DNA of 7,085 nt from positions 1-7,085 of the forward strand of contig JADJSX010000033.1 of assembly GCA_016711485.1 (NCBI GenBank). Reading direction: 5' to 3'. A program made the translations under genes and the position numbers. The notes under the pieces are model-generated. The model did not search any database and was not told where the DNA came from. It worked only from the letters and a program-made list of their open reading frames with translations. Of the stretch, positions 1 to 5,176 are shown piece after piece. The first letter of the stretch is position 1. Each line of letters starts with the position of its first letter. The stretch comes from Leptospiraceae bacterium. GTDB taxonomy: Bacteria > Spirochaetota > Leptospiria > Leptospirales > Leptospiraceae.

Positions 1-489
1 TTCACTGAAATTGTTGGAGCTTTGATCTGATTCAATCTTAGCGGGTTTAGCTTCTTTCACTTCAGCAACTTTCGATCCTTCCATCCATCTACCGAAACTC
101 TACCCTTTGCTATAGTGACGGTTGGAGTCTATTACCTTTGCTTTCACTTTTGTATGGAAGGTCTGGGTTACTTGCATGTCCCGACTGGCTTTCCATCTTG
201 TAGTATATGCAGAGTCTCACCTTGCTTAACATCTTTACTAGAAATTTGCAACTCTACGGAATTTTCCACTTACTGAAAAGACTTTGCCAAGTAGTGGTGA
301 TGTATCACCGTTTTCTTTTCATCGGTATGGAAGGTCTATCCGGTATTGAGTCTGGTGAATCCTTTTTCTCTGGTTTTAGAGCTACAGTCTCAAGGTAGAA
401 TAGGATTGGGATTAATGGAATTAGTTTCATTCGTTAATTCCATTACCACTATCCGTGTAAAAGATTATTTTCTTTCTAGGAATTTGCAT
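1..489 (-). pseudogene. frameshifted gene for an exported/lipoprotein-like beta-rich protein (C-terminus off the window)
   Basis: Reading the minus strand and changing frame several times gives one coherent protein. It begins with an ATG at 489-487 (MQIPRKKIIF...), preceded by a purine-rich AGGAGAAGGAAG (about 507-495) as ribosome binding site. A hydrophobic stretch (IPLIPILFYLETVA) follows in another frame. Next come KPEKKDSPDSIPDRPSIP, then GKVFSVSGKFRRVANF (about 285-240), then KDVKQGETLHILQDGKPVG (about 235-178), then VTQTFHTKVKAKVIDS and AKGRVSVDG, and a charged tail (KVAEVKEAKPAKIES) running off position 1. The pattern of a GKV-V-G start, a VKQGETLHI-DGKPVG turn and a terminal GD-V-like strand resembles the small beta-barrel domains of secreted Leptospira proteins and the FlgT C-terminal type of fold. 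That family link is from pattern memory only. At least four frameshifts are needed, so no full product is expected. The original function is unknown. Confidence 0.7.
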
Positions 490-711
490 CTCACACTTCC
501 TTCTCCTCGCCTCCAAAATTTATTTTAATCCCTCAATGGTTTTTAACAAAAATAAATATTGAATTAGTTTTGTTCTCTACGCTCTTCTTTCATTGATAAA
601 ATATAAAATTCAAACCGACTAAGTCTTTTCGAGACACGGACGTCGAGAAACCAACGCCGGAAAAGTCGGCATTAGTCCCTAGAAAAACAGGGTCAAGTCT
701 AAAATTGCAAC
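490..711. other. intergenic stretch with weak hairpins, no gene seen
   Basis: No coding sequence is supported here. The stretch 613-712 contains short complementary segments: GACTAA (617-622) with TTAGTC (672-677), GCCG (656-659) with CGGC (667-670), and CCCT (677-680) with AGGG (689-692). It lies directly upstream of structured repeat copy 1 and may belong to it. Parts of it, AACCG....AG.CTTTT.GAGA at about 614-635 and AAGTCTA about 75 nt further on, resemble 4310-4400 at the other side of the insertion element. Confidence 0.4.
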
Positions 712-993
712 TAACGTTTAGAGTATCCGACGTGACTTTGAAACTCGAAAGTGCGGTAGCACCTTTCGAGTTTCAAAGTCATCTCCAAGCCGACCAACTA
801 CGCAAGTCCTGACTGATGTAGGGCGCAAAACTTGCATTATTCTCTTGCAAGTTTTGTGACCGGAATGAAGGCACTGGACTTGCGTAAGTTCAACAAAAGA
901 ACTACAAAGTCTGGCTAACACGACTATGCCGGCTTGGAGCAAGGTGACGGACAGCTTCCGATATAGTCCGTTACCGCAGTGGATACTGCAGTT
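712..993 (+). repeat. structured repeat, copy 1 (candidate folded RNA)
   Basis: This is one of two copies, more than 90% identical by eye, of a roughly 285-bp repeat that is visibly richer in G+C than its surroundings. Predicted pairings in order: hairpin 734-754/759-780 (21 bp, tetraloop GGTA, one bulged C); closing stem CTCCAAGCCG 783-792 with 930-939; inner stem ACGCAAGTCC 800-809 with 876-885; hairpin 824-836/846-858; stem TGACGGAC 945-952 with 966-973; and terminal hairpin GCAGT-GGAT-ACTGC 976-989. The copy is followed by ATGCGC, completing GTTATGCGC (991-999), the inverse of the GCGCATAAC that starts copy 2. No open reading frame of the repeat looks like a protein, and the minus-strand ORFs over it are composed of hairpin arms. 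It could be a non-coding RNA, a MITE-like element or a recombination site. Confidence 0.8.
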
Positions 994-1291
994 ATGCGCT
1001 TTGCCTCATACGACTCCGATAAAATCTGACAAGAACTAAACTCGTAACTCGATAAAATCCTAGCAATTTCCGTCCACGCGTTTACTATATGTTTTATGAT
1101 AAAAAACTTCAACTAAAAAACTTTAAGTTAATGCGATTCTTGAAAATTTCTTTCTACAAATAAATAGGAAGGCTTAGAATCAAAAAAATGTTTCATAATT
1201 CTATGCGGGCAAACTTAAAAATAGAAAGTCAATTGAAGAATTCTATTCAGTCACTTACCCCAAAGTGCAACTTGTTTGATTCTATTAGTAA

Positions 1292-1339
1292 TTCTTAAAA
1301 TATCAATAAAGTTTCGGATAATTCTTATTATCCAGCTTA
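1292..1339. repeat. 48-bp direct repeat with hairpin, copy a
   Basis: This matches 1397-1444 at 43 of 48 positions by hand alignment, with a period of 105 bp. Its 3' half contains the perfect palindrome GGATAAT-TCTT-ATTATCC (1316-1333). The 21 bases from the palindrome to the end of the repeat are identical in both copies, while the 5' part has all five differences. Confidence 0.8.
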
Positions 1340-1396
1340 TATTTAATATTTTATTCTTATATTTTATTTAATTTTAAACTTAAAGATACAAAGCAG

Positions 1397-1444
1397 TTCT
1401 TAAAATACCCAAAGAGTCTCGGATAATTCTTATTATCCAGCTTA
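1397..1444. repeat. 48-bp direct repeat with hairpin, copy b
   Basis: This is the second copy of the repeat at 1292-1339, in the same orientation 105 bp downstream. The hairpin GGATAAT-TCTT-ATTATCC is at 1421-1438. The DNA between the copies is very AT-rich and shows no further repeat units, so this is a duplication rather than an array. Confidence 0.8.
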
Positions 1445-1695
1445 AATTTAAAAGCTAATCCTTTTCAATATTGCAAAATCTATTTCCGTCATCTTAAAAG
1501 TAATTACTACGTCTTTCAAATTTCTAATCTGTATTTCTCACAAGAAAAGTCCAAAATCAGAACTCCTTTCAATTTTATTTAAAACAATCGTAAATCCAGC
1601 GTTTCACATTATTTTTCGAATCCAGCCATAAAAAACAATCTTTTTCCATTCTTCTACAATCTGTTGGATTAACTAAATGAAATATAGCGGGCATT

Positions 1696-1990
1696 GCGCA
1701 TAACGTTAAGAGTATCCGACGTGACTTTGAAACTCGAAAGTGCGGTAGCACCTTTTGAGTTTCAAAGTCATGTCTCCAAGCCGAACAAATACTAGCAAGT
1801 CCCGTGACTGAGTGTAGGGCGCAAAACTTGCATTATTCTCTTGCAAGTTTTGTGACCGGAACGAAGGCACTGGACTTGCGTAAGTTCAACAAATATACTA
1901 CAAAGTTTGGCTAATACAACTATGCCGGCTTGGAGCAAGGTGACGGGCAGCATCCGAACATAGCCCGTTCCGCAGTGGATACTCGCAGTT
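1696..1990 (+). repeat. structured repeat, copy 2, cut at its 3' end by the insertion element
   Basis: This is the second copy of the repeat at 712-993. It starts with GCGCATAAC (1696-1704) and keeps every stem. The large hairpin 1723-1769 has a C-to-T change that converts a G-C pair to G-U (1736 with 1756). The stem 1942-1948/1963-1969 carries a compensatory change, GGAC/GTCC in copy 1 becoming GGGC/GCCC here (1947 with 1964). Similarity to copy 1 stops at GCAGTT (1985-1990), exactly where the left inverted repeat of the insertion element begins. The terminal ATGCGC seen in copy 1 is missing at this junction. Confidence 0.8.
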
Positions 1991-2006
1991 GAACAAAACC
2001 GCGTTG
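1988..2006. repeat. left terminal inverted repeat of the insertion element
   Basis: GTTGAACAAAACCGCGTTG matches the reverse complement of 4283-4301 at 17 of 19 positions. It sits exactly where structured repeat copy 2 loses similarity to copy 1. A small hairpin, ACCGC-GTT-GCGGT (1998-2010), overlaps its inner end and is not mirrored at the right end. Confidence 0.7.
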
Positions 2007-2075
2007 CGGTAGTTGTCGAGATAAATATAATGCAACCACGATACGGAAGAATGTAAAGAAAATTAATTTAGGATT

Positions 2076-2128
2076 ATGTACCTTATCAAAATATATTTCT
2101 GGTACTTATAATCAAAAATAAGATACAT
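2076..2128. repeat. inverted repeat spanning the recombinase promoter
   Basis: ATGTACCTTAT (2076-2086) and ATAAGATACAT (2118-2128) are complementary at 10 of 11 positions and flank the -10 box. A second, alternative pairing is GTACC (2078-2082) with GGTAC (2101-2105); the two cannot form together. It may be an operator or an RNA hairpin limiting expression of the mobile-element genes. Confidence 0.45.
2083..2112 (+). promoter_or_regulatory. predicted promoter of the recombinase-transposase pair
   Basis: A perfect -10 box TATAAT (2107-2112) is preceded after 18 bp by TTATCA (2083-2088), a 4-of-6 match to the -35 consensus. It lies about 45 bp upstream of the recombinase start and inside the insertion element, so the element would carry its own promoter. 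This is prediction from sequence only. Confidence 0.5.
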
Positions 2129-2155
2129 GGCTCAAATACAATTTGGAGGAATTCC

Positions 2156-3094
2156 ATGAGCCTGCTGAGAGAGAAAATGATTCGAGAATTAAAGCTCAAG
2201 ACGATGAGCGAAAAAACGATAAAGAGTTACGTTTCGTATGTAAATTATCTGGCAAAGTATTACAAAAAATCTCCAGATAAAATAAATCGAGAAGAAGTAA
2301 AGAATTATCTTTACCATTTAAGAGTTAATAAACAATTATCCGCTAATTCTTTGAATGTTATCCATAGTGCGATACGATTTTTTTACATCTATGTGATTAA
2401 TGCAGAATGGGTTGTGAAAGACATCGCTAAATACAAACGTCCCAAGAGTAAACCAGTTGTTTTAAGTAAATCAGAAGTGGAGGCTATTTTGAATTTAACC
2501 TGGAACTTAAAGCACAAGACCATACTCACTCTCATCTATTCAGCAGGACTTCGAGTGAGTGAAGCAGCTAAGTTAAAGGTCAATCAAATAGACCCAGAAA
2601 GAATGCAAATATTTGTCAAAGATGGAAAAGGTGGAACAGATCGTTATGCGCTATTGTCTCCCACAACTTTGAAATTGTTACGAGATTACATACAAGAGTA
2701 TAAACCTGTGGATTATCTATTTTATGCTAAGAATAAAAACAAGATGAAAAGCTTTTCTGTTCGTGCAATACAGCGTGCATTTAAGGATGCTCTTTACAAA
2801 GCGGGGATAACAAAGAATGCCTCTGTCCATACTCTAAGGCACTCTTTTGCTACACATCTTCTTGAAGCAGGGGTTAATATGCATCATATTCAACTTCTAC
2901 TCGGACATTTTTCTCCACAGGCAACATATATTTATTTACATGTCAGACGATACGATTTAATGAATATTAAGAGTCCTTTAGATACATACGATTACAATAT
3001 TTTAACCAATCCTTTACAGACGGGAGGTCTGGCAAATGGAAACATCACAACAAGAGGAGATGTTGGTCAGAAAGAGGATACTCGAAGTAGCTGA
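2156..3094 (+). CDS. tyrosine recombinase (XerC/XerD-like integrase) of the IS91-like element
   Basis: This encodes a 312-residue site-specific recombinase that would cut and rejoin DNA through a covalent 3'-phosphotyrosine. Residues 1-95 form the SAM-like core-binding domain (SEKTIKSYVSYVNYLAKYY, then LSANSLNVIHSAIRFFY). The catalytic domain follows with all expected residues: R133 in SAGLRVSEAAKL, K158 in DGKGGTDR, H225 and R228 in HTLRHSFATHL, H251 in LLGHFSP, and the nucleophile Y260 in IYLHV. The ATG start is supported by GGAGGA at 2145-2150, five bases upstream. The last 59 bases overlap the transposase gene in another frame, so the two are probably co-translated. The C-terminal tail after residue 265 is longer than in XerD and may owe its extent to that overlap. 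The frame is undamaged, unlike the host genes in the window. Its exact role in IS91-type movement is unknown; resolving transposition intermediates or circular forms is inference. Confidence 0.93.
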   Translation: MSLLREKMIRELKLKTMSEKTIKSYVSYVNYLAKYYKKSPDKINREEVKNYLYHLRVNKQLSANSLNVIHSAIRFFYIYVINAEWVVKDIAKYKRPKSKPVVLSKSEVEAILNLTWNLKHKTILTLIYSAGLRVSEAAKLKVNQIDPERMQIFVKDGKGGTDRYALLSPTTLKLLRDYIQEYKPVDYLFYAKNKNKMKSFSVRAIQRAFKDALYKAGITKNASVHTLRHSFATHLLEAGVNMHHIQLLLGHFSPQATYIYLHVRRYDLMNIKSPLDTYDYNILTNPLQTGGLANGNITTRGDVGQKEDTRSS

Positions 3095-4243
3095 AGTTTT
3101 TCGAGAAAATGAAAAAGAATTCTTTTCTGTCTATGGAAATTCCTTAACTCGAAACGAGGTAAAAGCGTATTATGCGATCAGGAATTGCAGAACAGAGACA
3201 CTCGGTGGTCACGTAGATAAATGTAGTCACTGTGGATTCGAAAAGAATTCCTACAATTCCTGTCGTAATAGGCATTGTCCCAAATGTCAGTTTTTAAGAA
3301 AAGAGAAATGGTTAGTTAAAGAGAATAAGAATATTTTACCTGTGAAATATTTTCATGTTGTATTTACTCTTCCCAGTGAATTAAACTCACTCATATTAAA
3401 TAACAAAAAGATATTCTATTCTCTTTTATTTAAAACTGTCTCGGATACGTTAAGAAAGGTAAGTAAAAATAAAAAGTATCTAAATTGTATTCCTGGCTTT
3501 TTATCTATTCTACATACATGGGGACAGACTTTAACCTATCATCCACATATTCATGTTCTAATCACAGGAGGCGGAATTTCTGCGGATAAAGGCAAATGGA
3601 TCGATTCAAGAGATAAATTCTTTCTGCCGATTCCCGTTCTATCAAAACTATTTCAGAGATTATTTTTATTTCATTTAAAAAATACTATCATGGAAGTTAT
3701 CTTACTATTCCCAAAAGTTGTGAAGAATTAAATGACCCCTCTCATTTTCAAAGATTTTTAACAAACCTCTATTCTAAAAAATGGATCGTGTATACAAAAC
3801 AACCTTTCGAAAATCCTGACTCCGTAATTAAATACCTCGGACGTTATACACACAGGATAGCAATCAGTAACCAGAGAATATTAGAAATCACAGAAAATAC
3901 CGTAACATTCAGATACAAAGATTATGCGGATAATGACAAACTCAAAACAATGACTCTACCGTGTGTAGAATTTATTCGGCGCTTTCTCATGCATATCCTA
4001 CCTTTAGGATTCGTTAAAATCAGACATTACGGAATCATCGCAAACCGATCTCGCAAAGACTCTCTCGAATTATGCAAGTCACTTCTTAAAAAACTAAATC
4101 GTTCTTTAAATCAGAAGTCTACACCAGAAGAATGGAAAGACATTCTTCCGTCCATGATCAAAAAGATTCTCCTATGTAGCGTATGTAAAATTGGCTCTTT
4201 CGTATCCATTAGCCTCATCCAAAAACAAGTCCGACCTCCCTAG
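3036..4243 (+). CDS. IS91-family HUH/Y2 rolling-circle transposase, in two frames joined by a likely -1 frameshift
   Basis: Two reading frames together encode one 402-residue transposase, a normal IS91 length. Frame one (3036-3731) starts at an ATG with GGGAGG (3022-3027) eight bases upstream. It carries the N-terminal zinc-binding domain (C63, C66, C76, C81, C84), then the HUH metal-binding motif in TYHPHIHVLITGGG (H171, H173). It stops at 3729-3731. The remainder is in the -1 frame, continuous from 3671 to 4243: KYYHGSYLTIPK, then KYLGRYTHRIAISN with the paired tyrosines Y267 and Y271 (fusion numbering), and a C-terminal CSVC. The frame-two start GTG at 3788 is not a natural beginning, because homology extends upstream of it. 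Frames overlap at T TTA AAA, listed separately. Without a shift, the product would be a 231-residue zinc-HUH protein lacking the catalytic tyrosines. A one-base deletion in the A6 run is the alternative explanation. Confidence 0.88.
3674..3683 (+). promoter_or_regulatory. slippery site for -1 ribosomal frameshifting in the transposase gene
   Basis: TTTAAAAAAT, read in the upstream frame as T TTA AAA AAT, is a canonical X XXY YYZ heptamer directly followed by a second tandem A AAA AAT. Slipping back one base after codon 215 continues with AAA TAC TAT (K-Y-Y) and joins the downstream frame with no residue lost from the family pattern. No strong stimulatory hairpin is evident just downstream; only a weak GGAA/TTCC pairing is seen. 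A homopolymer deletion, A7 to A6, would look the same. Confidence 0.6.
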
Positions 4244-4282
4244 TAACTTTGAATCCCCATAGTCCCGCATAAAGTCTCATTA

Positions 4283-4301
4283 CAACGCGGTTTCGTCCAA
4301 C
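4283..4301. repeat. right terminal inverted repeat of the insertion element
   Basis: CAACGCGGTTTCGTCCAAC is complementary to 1988-2006 with two mismatches. It lies 39 bp after the transposase stop codon, a usual distance for an element end. Confidence 0.7.
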
Positions 4302-4304
4302 TCA

Positions 4305-4413
4305 TTTCTAACCGCAATAGACTTTTTGAGATTTTTTCTTCGGATTTATTTCGGTTAATACATCTTAGCCGCTTTCCCTCATTCGGCTCTGGTAAGTCTA
4401 TTGCGTTTAGAAA
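4305..4413. repeat. 20-bp imperfect inverted repeat with 69-nt spacer
   Basis: TTTCTAACCGCAATAGACTT (4305-4324) pairs with 4394-4413 at 19 of 20 positions. It begins three bases after the right inverted repeat of the insertion element and is followed nine bases later by GTTATGCG (4422-4429), the octamer that ends structured repeat copy 1. The geometry, inverted arms with a 69-nt spacer and a downstream GTTRTGC-like core, recalls integron attC sites, but the conserved GTTRRRY core is not met exactly. It could be the true element end, a terminator-like fold or a fragment of another repeat. Confidence 0.7.
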
Positions 4414-4555
4414 CTGAATGTGTTATGCGAGAAGAAATAAAGACAAACCTATGCCTTATTTATTTCAAGGGTTATGATAGTTAAAACAGTATCAGTAAAT
4501 AGTAAGAAGTGAGGAAAATCAATTTTCAGATTAAAATTACTGATAATTTTTTAAT

Positions 4556-4584
4556 TTGAAAAATTTCTGACAAAAATTTACATT
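4556..4584 (+). promoter_or_regulatory. possible promoter of the ester-cyclase pseudogene
   Basis: TTGAAA (4556-4561) and TACATT (4579-4584) are separated by 17 bp and lie about 25 bp upstream of the ATG at 4610. The -10 match is only four of six, in AT-rich DNA where such matches are frequent. Confidence 0.25.
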
Positions 4585-4609
4585 TAAGAATTAAATTAGG
4601 AGAATATAA

Positions 4610-5080
4610 ATGGCGAAAGCAGAGAGTTGTCAAAAAAAATTTACAAATCGTAGATGCTTAGCATGGGAATATGCATACGCAAATTCAAAAGACATCGTAA
4701 GGTGGTAGATTTATTTTTACACGGGGGAATTTATATGGGACGCCCTATTTACAAAACCGAATATAATCTAAAATATAGATAATTGATAATTCAAAGTTCA
4801 TGACCGGATTTCCTGATATGGTATATACAAATGTTTCAGTATCAACTGTAATGCACAATTAGTTATAATTATGTACGAGGAACTCATGCAGGTAAGTATA
4901 TGGTCTTCCGAACCTACAGGACGTAAAGTATAGTTCACAGGAGCTTCTCTTCTTACATTAAAGATGGACTGTTAATATAAGCTTTAGATGCTTATAACCC
5001 ATGACTTTCATTAATAACTTTCAGTTGAATATGACGTAAAACAATTTAGCGCAATGTTAGGATTTGTTCAACCTAAATAA
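4610..5080 (+). pseudogene. ester cyclase (SnoaL-like fold) pseudogene
   Basis: An ATG with AGGAG seven bases upstream (4598-4602) begins MAKAESCQKKFTNRRCLAW and is closed after 32 codons. Hopping between frames recovers a SnoaL-like protein. AWEYAYANSKDIV corresponds to the early helix. MTGFPDMVYTNVSVS (about 4800-4845) is the family's FPD signature. YNYVRGTHAGKYM (about 4867-4905) follows, then PTGRKV, FTGASLLTLKDGLLI (about 4937-4980) and LDAYNP. It ends with VEYDVKQFSAMLGFVQPK and a stop at 5078-5080. The total span of 471 bp matches the usual 130-160 residues. Members have the cone-shaped alpha-plus-beta fold of polyketide cyclases and related small-molecule enzymes; the substrate cannot be inferred. 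About six stops or indels make it non-functional. GGAGG directly after the stop (5081-5085) suggests a downstream gene was once translated from the same message. Confidence 0.8.
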
Positions 5081-5176
5081 GGAGGCAAATTAATAATTTG
5101 TGATTTATGACTTACAATTCAAACTTGTTGTAAGAAATAAATTAAAGGGTAAAAGTAAATAATCTATTTTTACTTG

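Larger units (their letters stand above)
1000..1695. other. AT-rich spacer between the two structured repeats
   Basis: No gene is supported in this 700-bp stretch. All frames are closed at short intervals and I recognise no decayed protein. Its only visible structure is the pair of 48-bp direct repeats listed separately. It is bounded on both sides by copies of the structured repeat in the same orientation, so it could in principle be lost or duplicated by homologous recombination between them. Confidence 0.5.
1988..4301 (+). mobile_element. IS91-like insertion element with tyrosine recombinase and HUH transposase
   Basis: The element is delimited by imperfect inverted repeats: GTTGAACAAAACCGCGTTG at 1988-2006, and its complement at 4283-4301 with two mismatches in 19. 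Inside are a tyrosine recombinase gene and an overlapping IS91-type transposase gene, both on the plus strand. A recombinase gene upstream of the transposase is known in part of the IS91 family. IS91 elements move by rolling-circle transposition from single-strand nicks made by paired tyrosines, and usually have only short end repeats, so a 19-bp pair is notable. The right boundary is uncertain: an alternative end lies near 4422, where GTTATGCG reappears. No clear target-site duplication is seen at 1988/4301. Confidence 0.75.

Noticed and set aside
207..528. Plus-strand ORFs at 207-398 and 346-528
   Set aside because: They lie opposite the frame-hopping minus-strand pseudogene, have no ribosome binding site or recognisable family, and are best explained as shadows.
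718..1112. Minus-strand ORFs at 718-942 and 924-1112
   Set aside because: The first is made entirely of hairpin arms of the structured repeat, and the second runs into it. Copy 2 does not keep the same frames because of indels, so coding is not conserved.
1292..1444. A CRISPR array
   Set aside because: Only two units, 105 bp apart, with imperfect identity and no cas genes.
712..1990. The structured repeats as integron attC sites
   Set aside because: They are about twice the usual maximum attC length, lack an exact GTTRRRY core, enclose no cassette gene, and the recombinase is of the plain Xer type without a recognisable integron-integrase insertion.
4737..4780. A short ORF starting with MGRPIYKTEY as a separate small gene
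   Set aside because: It is 15 codons long and its sequence fits as an internal piece of the frameshifted ester-cyclase gene.
5081..5160. A small independent gene starting with GTG at 5100 after GGAGG
   Set aside because: Only 20 codons (VIYDLQFKLVVRNKLKGKSK), with a 14-base spacing to the binding site. It is more likely the ruined beginning of the kinase gene, though I cannot place it in that family.
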